From positions 16,221,615 to 16,285,614 of the forward strand of contig CM077827.1 of NCBI GenBank assembly GCA_039720395.1: DNA of 64,000 bases. The letters are read 5' to 3'. Source of the stretch: Liquidambar formosana. Its lineage: Eukaryota > Streptophyta > Magnoliopsida > Saxifragales > Altingiaceae. Positions 11,277 through 23,023 of this stretch are shown here, piece by piece. The stretch's first letter is position 1; each line of letters opens with the position of its first letter. Made by a program: the position numbers and the translations under genes. The notes under the pieces were generated by a model. That model saw only the letters and a list, made by a program, of their open reading frames with translations, did no database searches and had not been told where the DNA came from.

Positions 11277-12227
11277 TGTTGTCCCAAATATATAACCCTA
11301 GAGGGGGGTGAATAGGGTTATTGGCTAAATTAAAATTAATTGCAAACTCAAAATCAAATTATTGCAAGTAAAAACAAATACAAAAACAAGGAATAATAAA
11401 GAGATTAAGAGGAAGAGAATGCAAACAATGTTAACGAGGTTCAGCCTCTCGCCTACGTCCTCTCCTCAAGAGCTCGCTTGAAGATTCACCAATCCACTAT
11501 CACTCTCTTTCAAGGTGGAGCAGCAAATCTTTATAATTCAAGTGTTTTTCACCAATACTTGGCCAAACACACTTCTCAAGTGCTTACAAAGTGGGGGTTC
11601 ACACAACCCTTTGATACAAGATGTTTGTAGTATGTTTTTGTGCTCAAGAAAGCTCTCTCAAAAGAATAGATACATAGAAATTGAATGCACACTCAGCTAT
11701 TGATTGAATCTCAATGAATGCTCACAAGCAAAATTAGGGCATGTAATTGATAATCTTGTTTTTAACTCAATAAATGCTCATAAATGAGTTCAAGGCTTGT
11801 ATTTACACCCAAGGAGTCTAATATGACTGTTCTGTAACAATAAATGCCGAGAAGAAGGTTTGGTGGGCATTTAATGCTTCAAAAGTCCGTTAAAAAACTA
11901 GCCGTTATGACTCAGCTTGAGTCTTTTAGCCAGGTGAAATGTCTTTCAACTGTCTAAAAAGGCTGCTGAAAATTCTAGAAAGGGTATGAATTGGAAATGT
12001 AGTAACAAGACTTTCAGCCATCTCAAAGTTCTTTCAGCCAGCTCAAAGAGCCGTCTGAAAATTCCAGAGAGCTAAAAATTTCAGTAAGGTCTATTATCAG
12101 CCTGTTGATCATTTTCAGCCTACTGAAACAGCATTTTTAGCCATCTGAAACATGGTTTCAATCGTCTAAAAATCTCTATTTCCAGACTCAAAAATTTATC
12201 AAAATGGCACTAAGTCTAGGTGGCATG

Positions 12228-12259
<32 letters not shown>

Positions 12260-12587
12260 GCCTTTATTTTACTAAATATGCATAGTCTTAAGCCTTTTAA
12301 ACTTACGTGAGCAATAATTGAAATTAATCTTACAATTAAATCCTAAAATTCTCATATATAGATTTGTGATAAGCTTGAATATTCTTAAATGATGGATGGA
12401 TTCAATTGCTCTAATTTCATATGATTTTGTGCTTTGTTTGCTTTTGCAACTTGATTCTTGATTCTTGAAGCATCTTATGGCCTTGATACCTGTCTTAATT
12501 AAACACTTAAACACTCATTAGTTCTTAAACATCTTATTTTGTGTTGTTATCATCAAAACCATGGGGTTAAAGCCATTTAGGCCAACA
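11277..12587 (-). repeat. Sirevirus 3' LTR
   Basis: 1311 bp, from GTTGGCC-type start (plus-strand end AGGCCAACA at 12587) to the plus-strand start TGTTGTCCC at 11277. It matches the 5' LTR at 19834-21131 closely, with a poly-T expansion at 12233-12259 that the other copy lacks. Short inverted words of the type TTTCAGCCGTCTGAAA cluster at about 11930-12180. Confidence 0.92.
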
Positions 12588-12604
12588 ATCTCCCCCTTTT
12601 TGAT
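12588..12604 (-). other. Polypurine tract of the Sirevirus
   Basis: The minus strand reads AAAAAGGGGGAGAT directly before the 3' LTR. This is the expected plus-strand priming site for DNA synthesis of an LTR retrotransposon. Confidence 0.85.
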
Positions 12605-12889
12605 GATGACAATCAATAGATGTTTGTCATAGGGTAAAGTATGTTTAATAAAGCAATAATGTCCCCCTATCAACATGCATTGTATAAATATGTCATTATG
12701 AGACTAATTTTAAGCATTTATAAAGTGTAATACGAGATATGAATTGTTGAAATGCAGTTTATAGAATGTTAATCACAAACAAAGAGATACACTAAAGCAT
12801 TTTTATGAAATGTAATCATAAGTGTATAAATGATGATCAAAGTTTTCAACAATACATCTATATATCCAAAAACATCAAAAATCAAAACA

Positions 12890-14385
12890 TCATTCCATAT
12901 ATCCAAAAAAATATCCAAAAAAAAAAAAAAACATCATTAGGACATCGATCATAACATCTATCAACAACACATCATACATCATCTCCCCCTTGGCCTGAGC
13001 AATCTTTACATCCAAAATGTTACATCCCATCTTGTCTATCCGATCATGCATTGCTTCTAGCTTTATAGAAACATACTTCTTCAGCTCAGACATTTGCTGG
13101 GTCAATGCTAGGAATATCTCATGAACAGTGGCAGGAGGTGCAGGATGGGCAGGAGTGATAGGAGTGAATGGAGTAGCCGGGGGATCTATAGGCATTATGG
13201 TGGAGGAAGAAAGGGCAGTAGTGGTGGTAGTGGGAGGTGGGATGGGTAAATCAGCATCCTCAGCTCCATCGAAATCTTTACCAGCATCTTCACTATCCAT
13301 AACTTTAATCTGAGTGCCTTTTATTCATCCCAAGAAAGAAGCATTTATTTTGTTGCGAAAGATGGGGTGAAAGACATCTCCGGTAGTGGGGGGAATACCA
13401 AAATGCTCAAATACAACAGTCAATGTGGATTCATATGATAGTATACTCCAACCCTCAATATCTTTAGCACCCTTGGATCCCTTTGACTCGTGCTTGGTCT
13501 TCTCCACACAAGATTTGATGTGATAAAGCATCAAATGACCTAAGTTAATGGGTTTCCAGTGAGGATGCACTATAGGATCCCAATGTCTGTATAGGTGACA
13601 TAGTCCTTGCCGCCTCTGCGAGGTACAATGTTATAGAAGAGAAGCTTGTGTAGCAAATTGCATTCAAGGTTGAGTTCCTTCAATTGGGGCTTGTAGGGCT
13701 CGGTGATGTCGTCGCGGCCTAGGATGAGCTTAAAGGCATTAATGTGATGAAAACCCTCAATACGCGGCCATTAATGAGTCTCGATAATAACAACACCATC
13801 AAAAGGAGTATGGAAGAGGTCATTGAGAAGCTTGTCGGTCAAAACCATGTGTTTTCCCTTCAGATAGGATGTGGCTCGGCTAAGAGTCAGCATAGAGAAG
13901 TAGGTGTAGAAGACACTTATGGTGGTGTTGTAATAGGGTCGAGAGAAGGTACAGAAATCTAGAAGTCCCACGGCAGATAGTAGAGCACAAACCTGAAAAT
14001 GATGCTGATTCAAAAAGTGGGGGTCAACAATCTTTGGATACAAGACCTTTTTGCTGTAGAATTTCTGGGCAAAGAGGACGTCATGCTCCAAAGTGAGGTA
14101 ATGAGGTGGATCAATAGGTTCGGCAGGTGTTTCCTCATTAGAAGGCTCATGGCTTGAGTCATACGAGGGGTTGTCGGGTCGAGGATAAGGCTGTGGAGGA
14201 ACTACCAGTGGTGGAGGAGCCTGAGACTGAGGAGGTGGCTGCTAGGATGCCGTTGGTGGTGGATGAGTACCTCGTCGAGAACGAGGGCAAGTTATGAGTG
14301 GAGGAAGAGAAGGAGTGGCGTTAGAATCTACAGTGTCGGCAAGTCTTTCAGGGCGTGGGCGACTCCTTTGAGTGTTCTTAGCCAT
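12890..14385 (-). pseudogene. Extra ORF downstream of Sirevirus pol, broken
   Basis: The frame starts at ATG 14385 (MAKNTQRSRPRP...), has an early stop, then reads a proline-rich stretch, a block with EHDVLFAQKFYSKK and GKHMVLTDKLLNDLFH, then HLMLYHIKSCVEKTKH and FEHFGIPP, and ends with a region rich in Pro and Thr and QQMSELKKYV. Stops and at least one frameshift separate these blocks (open pieces at 13771-14091, 13325-13570 and 12890-13300). A gene between pol and the 3' LTR is known in many Sireviruses; some are called env-like. No transmembrane segment or signal peptide is visible, so env function is not supported. The middle block resembles sequences often annotated as putative plant transposon protein; that is from memory of the family, not a search. 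Confidence 0.65.
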
Positions 14386-14585
14386 AGTCTCTTGCCATTT
14401 GGGATGAGAAGAGGCTCCTTAGTCGGCAGTAGAGGGTTAGTTGCGCACCATTTTCTTTAGATTAGCCATGGAAGGTGAGGTAAAGTTTAGAAATGAAATA
14501 GGGTTTAGGGTTTAGGCTGTCGGAAAAGAAGAAGGGGAAAGACCGCAAAAGAAGTTTTTGAAAATGAAAAGTTAGAGCTCAAAAC

Positions 14586-14850
14586 TATTTAAATACCCTG
14601 ACTTTTTCAGTCAGCTAAAAATTCTTTCAGCCGTCTGAAACTCCACTATCAGTCGACTTAATAGTTTTTCAGCCGGCTAAACAAACTGTCTGAAAAATAC
14701 AGAGAACTCATAATTTTGGCAATCAAACAATCAACTTTCAGCCGTCTGACTCTATAAGTCAATCGTCTGAAAGAAATTTTCAGCTAGCTATAAAAGTTTC
14801 TTTCAGCCGGCAAAAAGTTTCTTTCAGCCATTTGAAAATATCAGACATAA
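14586..14850 (-). promoter_or_regulatory. Palindrome array and TATA-like box before the extra ORF
   Basis: Between the pol stop (14910) and the ATG at 14385 lie about eight words of the type TTTCAGCCGTCTGAAA (for example at 14625-14640 and near 14675, 14745, 14790 and 14830). On the minus strand they are followed by TATTTAAATA (14586-14595), about 200 bp upstream of the ATG. The same word family clusters in both LTRs upstream of the LTR TATA region (about 20349-20361 in the 5' LTR). The layout suggests an internal promoter for the extra ORF; no experiment is implied. Confidence 0.55.
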
Positions 14851-14909
14851 GGATACACAAAAAAAATTTAGGCATTCAAGCACAAAATAGCATGATAATG
14901 ATCAAGTCA

Positions 14910-16577
14910 TCATATATCATCACTTAAACACATGCCAAGTTCACGTTTTATGAAATTAAACCTAGCTTCTTAAAGGGGTTTTCTAAAAATATCCGCCCAT
15001 TAGTGTTTAGTACCAACAAATTCAATTTCAACATCTCCTTTTTGAACATGATCTCTTATAAAATGATGTCTTATTTCAATGTGTTTAGTGCGTAAATGCT
15101 GTCTAGGGTTCTTATTGAGATTAATTGTACTTATATTATCACATTTTATGGGAATATGATTATAGTGAAGTCCAAAGTTCTCAAGTTGTTGTTTCATGTA
15201 CAACACTTGTGCACAAGAACTACCGGCCTCTAAATATTCAACCTCGGCAGTATAAAGAGCAACCAAAGTTTGCTTCTTGCTAAACTAAGAAACTAGGGAA
15301 TGTCCAAGAAAGTGACAAGTCCCACTTGTGCTTTTGCGACCATCTTTGCATCCGGCAAAATCTGCATCGGAATAACTAAGCATATCAAATGATTTGAATT
15401 TAGGATACCATATGCCAAAATTAATGGTGCCACTAAGATAAGTAAATATGCGTTTAACAGCAACATGTGAGATTCGTTAGGATATTATTGATATCTAGCA
15501 CATAAATATACACTATACATGATATCCGGTCTACTAGCGGTGAGATAAAATAAACTACCAATCATATTTCGGTATTTCTTTTGATCCACGGGTTTACCTT
15601 TCTCATCCTTTACAAGTTTGATGGAGGTGCTCATAGGAGTAGCGAAGTTCCTTCCATCTTCCAATCTATACTTCTTAATTAAATCTTTGACATATTTGGA
15701 TTGATTTGGGAAAGTTCCTTCCTTTGTTTGCTTGATTTGTAGTCTAAGAAAGAAGTTGAGTTTGCCCATCATGCTCATTTCAAATTCTTCTTGCATGACT
15801 TTAACAAAATCCTCATATAAACTTTCATTAGTAGAACCAAAGATAATATCATCAACATATATTTGAATAATAAGCATTTCCTTATCAATGGTTTTGATAA
15901 AAAAGGGTGGTGCCAAGTTTTCCTCTTTTAAAGCCATTTTTTATTAGAAATCCACTAAGTCTTTCATACCAAGCTCTAGGAGCTTGTTTCAAGCCATATA
16001 AAGCTTTAGATAATTTAAACACATGATTTGGAAATTCATGATTTTCAAAACCGAAAGGTTGTTCAACAAAACTTCCTCCTCAATAAAACCATTTAAAAAA
16101 GCACTCTTGACATCCATTTTAAATAACTTGAAATCTCTATGACATGCAAACGCAAGTAGCATCCTAATGTCTTCAAGTTTAGCAACCGGTGCATAAGTCT
16201 CATCATAATCAATGCCTTCTTGTTGATTGAAACCTTGGGCAACTAATTGTGCCTTGTTTCTTACAATGGTACCCGATTCATCTTTCTTGTTTCTATAGAC
16301 CCATTTAGTGCCTATTACACCATGGTCATGAGGTCTAGGAACCAAGGTCCAAACCTTGTTCCTTTCAAATTAGTTAAGTTCTTCTTGCATAACAAGAATC
16401 CATGATTCATCATTTTCGGCCCCATTAATATTTTTAGGTTCAATTTGAGATAAAAATGCAAGATGATCACATATTTTTCTCATAGAAGAATGAGTTCTTA
16501 CCCCACGTGAGGGTTCTCCTAAGATTTGATCTTTAGGATGATTCCTCAGTAATTTTCAAGTCTTAGTGACATCCGGA
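14910..16577 (-). pseudogene. Sirevirus reverse transcriptase and RNase H
   Basis: Reading the minus strand: IGTKWVYRNKKDESG and [24 protein letters not shown]-like sequence (16345-15989, with K-A-Q in place of the usual K-A-R), then a frameshift near 16070, then ALYGLKQAPRAWYERLS, then the catalytic YVDDIIFGS box at about 15855-15880, then KYRNMIGSLFYLTASRPDIMY. RNase H follows with SYSDADFAG, KSTSGTCHFLG, a weakened EVEYLEA box, CDN and RTKHIEIRHHFIRDH (15266-15000), and the frame ends LGMCLSDDI at 14910. Stops at about 15484, 15285 and 14995 and the frameshift break it. The family role is copying RNA to DNA and removing the RNA template. Confidence 0.88.
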
Positions 16578-16599
16578 TGAAGTGGAGCATCTTCATTTC

Positions 16600-18036
16600 C
16601 TACTTCTTCTTTCTGTTTCTTGACTTCAATGACTTCATCTTCTTCCTTTTCTTTGCTTTGTCTTGTGGGTCTTGCTTGTCGTTTAGATTCAAGTTTTCAA
16701 CTTGTTCTTGTAAGCTTATACCTACATCATCATCATCATCTACATTTATCTTTGTGGTAAGAGGGTTAGCCTCATCAAATACAACATGCATAGATTCTTG
16801 AACAGTTAAAGTTCTCTTGTTAAAGACTCTATATGCTTTACTCTTCATAAAATAACCAAAAAATATACCTTCATCGGATTTAGAATCGAATTTAGTAAGT
16901 TTATCCCTATCATTCAATATAAAGCATTTACAACCAAAGACTTTAAAGTAACTTATGGTAGGTTTCTTATTATTCCATAATTCATAAGGAGTCTTACCAA
17001 GTTTGGATCTTAATAGCACTCTATTCATTACATAGCATGAAGTATTAACGGTCTTGGCCCAAAAGTATTGAGGTAATGAGTGTTCATTAAGCATGGTTCT
17101 AGACATTTCTTCAAGTGTTCTATTCTTTCTTTCAACCACACCATTTTGTTGAGTTCTAGGAGCAAAGAAATTGTGACCAAAGCTATTCTCATCACAAAAA
17201 TGTTCAATATCCTTATTGATAAATTCACTCTCCCTATCACTCCAAACATATGTAATGGTATAACCTTTCTCATTTTGGATTCTTCTACAATATGTTACAA
17301 ATATAGCATGAGTCTCATCTTTATATGCAAGTAAGAACACCCATGTATATCTAAAGTAGTCATCAACAATTACAAATGCATAGTGCTTCCCTTCAAGGCT
17401 TGCAATAGCAATAGGTCCAAATAAGTCCATATGAATAAGTTGCAAAGGTCTTGTAGTTGAAATATGAGTTTTTGTTTTGAAGGAAGACCTAGTTTGTTTT
17501 CCAAATTGGCATGCACTACAAACTCCATCTTTTGTAAATTTTTCTTTTGGTAAACCTCTTACAAGTTTATGCCTAGAAAGTTTTGAAATCAAATCCATAC
17601 TTGCATGTCCAAGTCTTCTATGCCATAACCAATGATTTTCATTTAAAGCGGAGAAGCAATGTACATTTTGTAATACAATGTCTTCGAACTTTATCGCATA
17701 GATGTTGCCAATCCTATATGCAACAAATAGGGTCTTGTCATCGTCTTCAATTATGCACTTATTAGATTTAAAAGTAACTCTATAACCTTTATCACATAAT
17801 TGACTAATGTTAAGAAAATTATGCTTTAAACCATCAACTAATAGAATATTTTCAACACAAAGAGAGGAATTCTTACCAACCTTGCCAATGCCAATTATTT
17901 TACCCTTAGCATTGTCTCCAAAGGCCACAAATCCTCCATCTTTGGGCTTCAAGGAGATGAATTTTGATCTATCACCCGTCATGTGTCTTGAGCATCTGCT
18001 ATCAAGAAACCATTTCTCATTGCTTGAAGATTCCAA
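16600..18036 (-). pseudogene. Sirevirus protease and integrase (478-residue frame)
   Basis: The frame opens with the protease site, here LDSRCSRHMTGD; copia proteases have D-S/T-G, so the glycine is replaced by Arg, which should abolish activity. The gag-pre-integrase block follows (HWLWHRRLGH...CSACQFGKQ, a complete HHCC zinc-binding set), then the integrase core: first Asp in IHMDLFGPI, second Asp in VWSDRESEF (usually SDxGxEF), and Glu in TQQNGVVERKNRTLEEM. The C-terminal part holds GKTPYELW and GIFFGY, then an acidic DDDDD stretch and a basic tail. It is the longest open frame in the window, but the RT is no longer in the same frame. Confidence 0.88.
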
Positions 18037-18133
18037 GCATATCTACACAACAATTTCAAGCAACTTTCTTTGGCACCCATGCTTTCTTGGATTCATAAGT
18101 GTTAGCCATAGGTGGTGAAGTTCCCTTAACTAC

Positions 18134-18673
18134 TCACACCTTCTTAGGAAAATCTTTAAGTCTCCTTCTCATGTTACAAGTGTAGAAATTATGTCCATCC
18201 TTGTTACAATAAGTACATAAGACTTTACGTGTGTTATTAGGCTTAGGAAAGAAATTTACATAGGACTTTTGTTTAACATGTTCTTGATAATCAATTCCGG
18301 CCTTGTCAAAGCACCATATTTGACTAGTTAATATTTTATCTAACTTATCCCTTCCATTGGTAAACTTAGCCAAAGTATTAGTCAAGTCTTCAATCTTTTC
18401 TTCCAGTAAAGTGTTTTCATTTTCAAGACTAGATTGAGATATGGTGGGGGGTGAGTCTATCTTATTTTCTAATTCTAAATTTTCATTTTTCAAAACATCT
18501 AATTCTTCTTTAAGTGAAGTGATATTCTTTTTTAAATCATGGTTTTTGTGAGAAAATCTTTTTAATTCAAGAAAGGTATCTTCAAGAACATTTTGTAATT
18601 CTTCATAAGTAAGAAATTCTTCTATAGGATAATCAATTGAGTTAGATTCGATTACCTCATCTTCTTTTGCCAT
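18134..18673 (-). pseudogene. Sirevirus gag C-terminal part
   Basis: 179 residues. Residues about 25-110 form a heptad-rich, probably coiled-coil stretch (repeated EE, LK, LE words). Near the C-terminus is a zinc-knuckle-like CTYCNKDGHNFYTC (C-x2-C-x4-H-x4-C). It starts 21 bp after the stop of the preceding gag block in the same direction, so both were probably one long gag. Large gag proteins with a coiled coil and two knuckles are typical of the Sirevirus group. Confidence 0.8.
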
Positions 18674-18694
18674 GAGGCAAAAGTTTGCAACTTC

Positions 18695-19789
18695 TTAGTC
18701 ACAAGAAATCTCCTCATCTTCCTCATCACTATTGGCTTTATCATCCCAAGTGATAGTGAAAGCTTTCTTCTTGAACTTCCTATTGTCCTTTAAGTTATTA
18801 TTGTTATGGCTAGTCTTGTTGTAGTCATTGTTGAGTTGAAGACAATTTATTGTGATATGTTCGGACTTTTTGAATTCAAAGCACACTTGAGGTTCTCTAT
18901 TAGAGGTCTCTCCTCTATTTGGAACTCTTTTGGAGGAGTCACCCTTGTTGAATTTCCTTTCTTGATTTCTTCTAGAAAAGAACCTCTTGAGCTTTTGAGA
19001 TATGAAAGCTATATCTTCTACTTCCTCATTTTCACATTCTTCAATTGATAGTTCTTCTTCATGTGAGGCTTTGAGGGCTAACTTCTTGGAAGTCTTGCTT
19101 TCACTTACTTCACGTGCCTTAAATGCAAACTCTTGAGTGACTAGGCTTCCATCAAGGTCACTTAGAGTCATTGAACCAAGTTCTTTTAATTGAAGCACGG
19201 CTGTTGTGAATATATCCCATTCCTTTGGCAAGCTCCTAAGAATTTTTCTCACCAATTCGAAGTTAGTATAAATTTTGCCAAGAGAATTCAAAGGATTTAT
19301 AATAGCATTAAAACGAGCAAACATATCTCTAATTGATTCATCCTTTTTCATTTTGAACAATTCATATTTACAAACAAGCATATTGATCTTTGCTTCTTTC
19401 ACTTGAGAGGTTCCTTCATAGGTGACCTCCAAATTATCCCATATCTCTTTGGCACTAGTGCACCTAAAGATTTTGCTAAATTCATCATTAGTTAGAGCAC
19501 CATATAGTAAGCCAATGGATTTAGAGTTGAGTTCAAAAGACTTATGATGAGCACTAGTGTATTCTTGTGGGACTTTAGGAAGTGCAACTTCTATCTACCA
19601 CTTTAGTAGGGATCAAAGGACCCTTAGAGGTAATATTCCATAACTCATAACTAGTGGATTGAATAAAGATTTACATTCTAATTTTCCAAAATTATATAGA
19701 GAAGCATCTCCATTAAATAGAGGTGGTTTATTGGACGATTATCCTTTAGTGAATCCATTTCCACTATAGTCAGTTATATCATTCATCAT
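18695..19789 (-). pseudogene. Sirevirus gag N-terminal part
   Basis: The likely start is ATG at 19789 (MMNDITDYSG), 30-45 bp after the primer site. Stops occur in the first 120 codons; from 19432 the frame is open for 245 residues (EVTYEGTSQVKEAKINML, then LPKEWD). These match the capsid-like UBN2/gag domain of copia elements. The knuckle near residue 190 of the open part reads CFEFKKSEHITINC, so the second zinc Cys is replaced by Phe. The protein would have packaged element RNA in cytoplasmic particles. Early stops and the lost Cys show it is inactive. Confidence 0.85.
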
Positions 19790-19818
19790 AAAACAAATGT
19801 GTCAAATACAAGATATTA

Positions 19819-19832
19819 GGCTCTGATACCAA
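19819..19832 (-). other. Primer-binding site, initiator tRNA-Met type
   Basis: The minus strand reads TTGGTATCAGAGCC immediately after the 5' LTR. This is the standard copia primer site complementary to the 3' end of plant initiator tRNA-Met, and it fixes the element's orientation. Confidence 0.92.
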
Positions 19833-19833
19833 T

Positions 19834-21131
19834 TGTTGTCCCAAATATATAACCCTAGAGGGGGTGAATAAGGTTATTGGCTAAATTAAAATTAGTTGCA
19901 AACTCAAAATCAAATTATTGCAAGTAAAAACAAATACAAAAACAAGCAATAATAAAGAGATTAAGAGGAAGAGAATGCAAACATTGATAACGAGGTTCGG
20001 CCTCCCGCCTATGTCCTCGCCTCAAGAGCTCGCTTGAGGATTCACCAATCCACTATCACTCTCCTTCAAGGTGGAACAGCAAACCTTTATAATTCAAGTG
20101 TTCTTCACTAACACTTGGCAAACACACTTCTCAAGTGCTTACAAAGTAGAGGTTCACACAATCCTTTGATACAAAATGTTTGTAGTATGTTTTTGTGCTC
20201 AATAAAGCTCTCTCAAAGAGTAGATACACAAAAATTAAATGCACACTCAGCTATTGATTGAATCTCAATTAATGTTCACAAGAGAAATTAGGGCTTGTAA
20301 TTGATAATCTTGTTTTTAACTCAATGAATGCTCATAAATGAGTTCAAGGCTTATACTTATACCCAAGGAGTCTAATATGACCATTATGTAGCAATAAATG
20401 CCGGGAAAGAAGGTTTGGTGGGCATTTAATGCTTCAAAAGTTCGTTAAAAAACTAGCCATTATGACTCAGCCCGAATCCTTTAGCCAGCTGAAACTTCCT
20501 TTTCAGTCGTCTGAAGAAGGCTGCTGAAAATTCCAGAAAGGGTATGAATTGGAAATGTAGTAACAAGACTTTCAGCCGTCTCAAAGTTCACTTTCAGCAA
20601 TCTCAAAGTTCTTTCAGCCAGCTCAAAGAGCCGTTTGAAAATTCTAGAGAGCTGTAAATTTCAGTAAGGTCTATTATCAGCCTGCTGAAACAGTATTTTC
20701 AGCCATCTGAAACATGGTTTCAGTCGTCTAAAAATCTCTATTTCCAGGCTTAAAAATTTATCAAAATGGCCATAAGTCTAAGTGGCATGATCAGTCTTTT
20801 TAGGCTTTTATTTTACCAAATATGCATAGTCTTAAGCCCTTTGAACTTATATAAGCAATAATTGAAATTAATCTTACAATTAAATCCTAAAATTCTCACA
20901 TATAGACTTGTGATAAGCTTGAACGTTCGTAAATGATAAATGGATTCAATTGCTCTGATTTCATATGATCTTGTGCTTTGTTTGCTTTTGCAACTTGATC
21001 CTTGATTCTTGAAGCATCTTATGGCCTTGATACCTGTCTTGATTAACCACTTAAATGCTCATTAGTTCTTAAACATCTTATTATGTATTGTTATCATCAA
21101 AACCATGGGGTTAAAGCCATTTAGGCCAACA
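19834..21131 (-). repeat. Sirevirus 5' LTR
   Basis: 1298 bp. On the minus strand it starts TGTTGGCCTAAATGGC and ends GGGACAACA. A cluster of TTTCAGCC(G/A)TCTGAAA-type palindromic words lies at about 20470-20740, upstream (in reading direction) of a TATA region TATAAGTATAAGCC at about 20349-20361. The LTR pair is similar but visibly diverged by substitutions and small indels, so the insertion is not recent. Confidence 0.92.
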
Positions 21132-21904
21132 GTTATGTCTAGAGCACAAGAGTTGACTAAAGATAGTGGCATCATTAATCCTCTTTAATTAACTCAAAAA
21201 GGAAAAAACTGGGACAATAGCATGAATGGAATAAAATTAAATAGAAACACATTTGGAATGAGTGAGGTCAATACTCGTCTTGTCATTTTTGGTCTTGTCC
21301 AAATACTTTATCTGTTTATCATTCTTGGTCTTGTTTGAGTCTCTGGTCGTTCTTGTCATGATTTCTATGGGATAAGCAATGGGTATGAGTACACATGTCA
21401 TCTATGTGTGTACATGTGTGGGCCTGATACTTGGTGTGCACACTTTGAGATGAGCCTTTTAAAAGCAAGCTTTGTCTTTGTCTCCTACTTGTGTTGTGCA
21501 TTTTGAATTCATTAGCTCCTGAGGTCTTTATCGGTACTTAGATATGAAATGCAAAATCCTAGCCATGGGAAAGAAACCACAACTCTATATAGTCCTGTGA
21601 AAATGTTTCAGTGAATGTGTTAAAAGTAAAGATGACATCACGAGGTGAATGAGTACATGCCCCGATAGGACTAATGACCATGTCCAAAATGAAAAATGAA
21701 AATAATGAATGAGAGATAAATAAGTAACCCCACTGGTAAGGCCTTAATTTCGATTAGACTACATGTAGGATAGGAATGGGTTCCGAGTAGTCTGTGCTTG
21801 AGTGTTAGATATTGATTTTGAATTTAAAACCTCTAAGTGGATTTTTGTTGGGTATGTTCTTTGAGAAGCATCTTTCTTTGAGATTAGAATGCTTTTTAAA
21901 TGTC

Positions 21905-22570
21905 ATATAGGGATGAATTACCTTTATGGGTCCAAATACCCTAAATCAATGTTAGCAGAGATGAATTTCTTGGTGGGTCCGAGTACCCTAATTCGACTTT
22001 TGTAGGGATGCCATTGGTGGGTCCAAGTACCTTGATTTGATTTTCATAGGGATAAATTCCCTTGACGGGTCCAAGTACCCTGATTTGATTTTGGTAGAGA
22101 TGGGCCCGAATGCCCTGATTCCACTTTAGTAGGGATGAATTCCCTAGACGAGTCCGAGTACCTTGATTTAATTTTAGTAGAGATGGGCCCAAGTGCCCTA
22201 ATTTGATTTCGTAGGGATGAATTCTCTTAACGGGTCTGAGTACCCTTGGTGATTTTTTATCTTTGGGATGAATTCTCTTGACTGGTCCGAGTAACCTAAT
22301 CCGATTTTGGTAGCAATGAATTCCCTTAATGGGACCGAATGCCCTTGATTGATTTTGGTAAGGAAGGATTCCATTGATGGGTCTAAGTACCCTTGGTGAT
22401 TTCCTCTAGGATAAATTCTTTTGACAGGTCTGAGTACCCTATTTCAATTTTGGTAGGAATGAATTCCTTAGGTCCAAGTACCCTTGGCAATTTTCTTTGG
22501 GTTCGACTAACCAAATTCGATTTTGGATAGAGATGAATTCCCTTGATGAGTTTGAATACCCTCATTCAAT
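21905..22570 (+). repeat. About twelve tandem copies of a 55-bp unit
   Basis: The units contain GGGATGAATTCCCTTGA, GGGTCCGAGTACCCT and GATTTTGGTAG in varying degrees of decay. Length varies by a few bases between units. The array is in the 3' non-coding part of the Tat-like element. Confidence 0.85.
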
Positions 22571-22599
22571 TTTTGAACATTTGCCTTGATGTGTAGAAA

Positions 22600-22985
22600 C
22601 ATGAATTTTACGACTGGGATGCTTTAGGACCAATCATGTCCTAACAGGACATTTGCAACTAGAATTGCTGGAGGGTTCTAGTATTTCTTAAGATTTGCTG
22701 CAAGGATCTCAAAAACATGAATTTCTGACTGGGATGCTTCGAGACCAATCATGTCCTAACGAGACATTTGTAACAAGAATTGCTGCGGGGTTGTAGTATT
22801 TCTTGATATTTGTTGCGGGGATCTCAAAAAACACATTTTTGACTAGGATTCTTCGGGACCAACCATGTCCTGACCGGACATTCGCAACTAAAATTGCTAC
22901 GGGACTAGTCATGTCCTAACAGGACATTTACACCTAGAATTGCTCCGAGGTTCGAGTGTTTTTAGGGATTTGTGTCGAGGATCCC
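22600..22985 (+). repeat. Tandem array, 116-bp unit, three and a half copies
   Basis: Copies begin at about 22600, 22716 and 22832 with (A)CATGAATTT(C)TGACTGGGA, followed by CCAATCATGTCCTAAC, GGACATTTG and GAATTGCT(G/A)CGGGG; a partial copy starts near 22897. Confidence 0.85.
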
Positions 22986-23023
22986 TCCTAATATTGATTA
23001 AGCATTAATTCAAACTATGTGAA

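Larger units (their letters stand above)
11277..21131 (-). mobile_element. Full-length Sirevirus-type copia element
   Basis: The 9855-bp element is bounded by two LTRs (11277-12587 and 19834-21131) and flanked by an exact 5-bp duplication GTTAT (11272-11276 and 21132-21136). On the minus strand the order is 5' LTR, tRNA-Met-type primer site, gag, protease, integrase, RT, RNase H, an extra ORF, polypurine tract, 3' LTR. The LTR start TGTTGGCCTAAATGGC, the long gag with coiled coil, the extra ORF after pol and the palindrome-rich LTR fit the Sirevirus lineage. All genes carry stops or frameshifts, so it is not autonomous now. It lies inside a Tat-like gypsy element. Confidence 0.93.

Noticed and set aside
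12890..13300. Possible transmembrane tail (run of Phe) in the extra Sirevirus ORF
   Set aside because: The run is coded by a poly-A tract on the plus strand at 12905-12930 after the conserved part and is probably slippage, not a membrane anchor.
21905..22985. Regular repeats that could be taken for a CRISPR-like array
   Set aside because: Units are adjacent, without unique spacers, and lie in a plant retrotransposon; they are ordinary tandem repeats.
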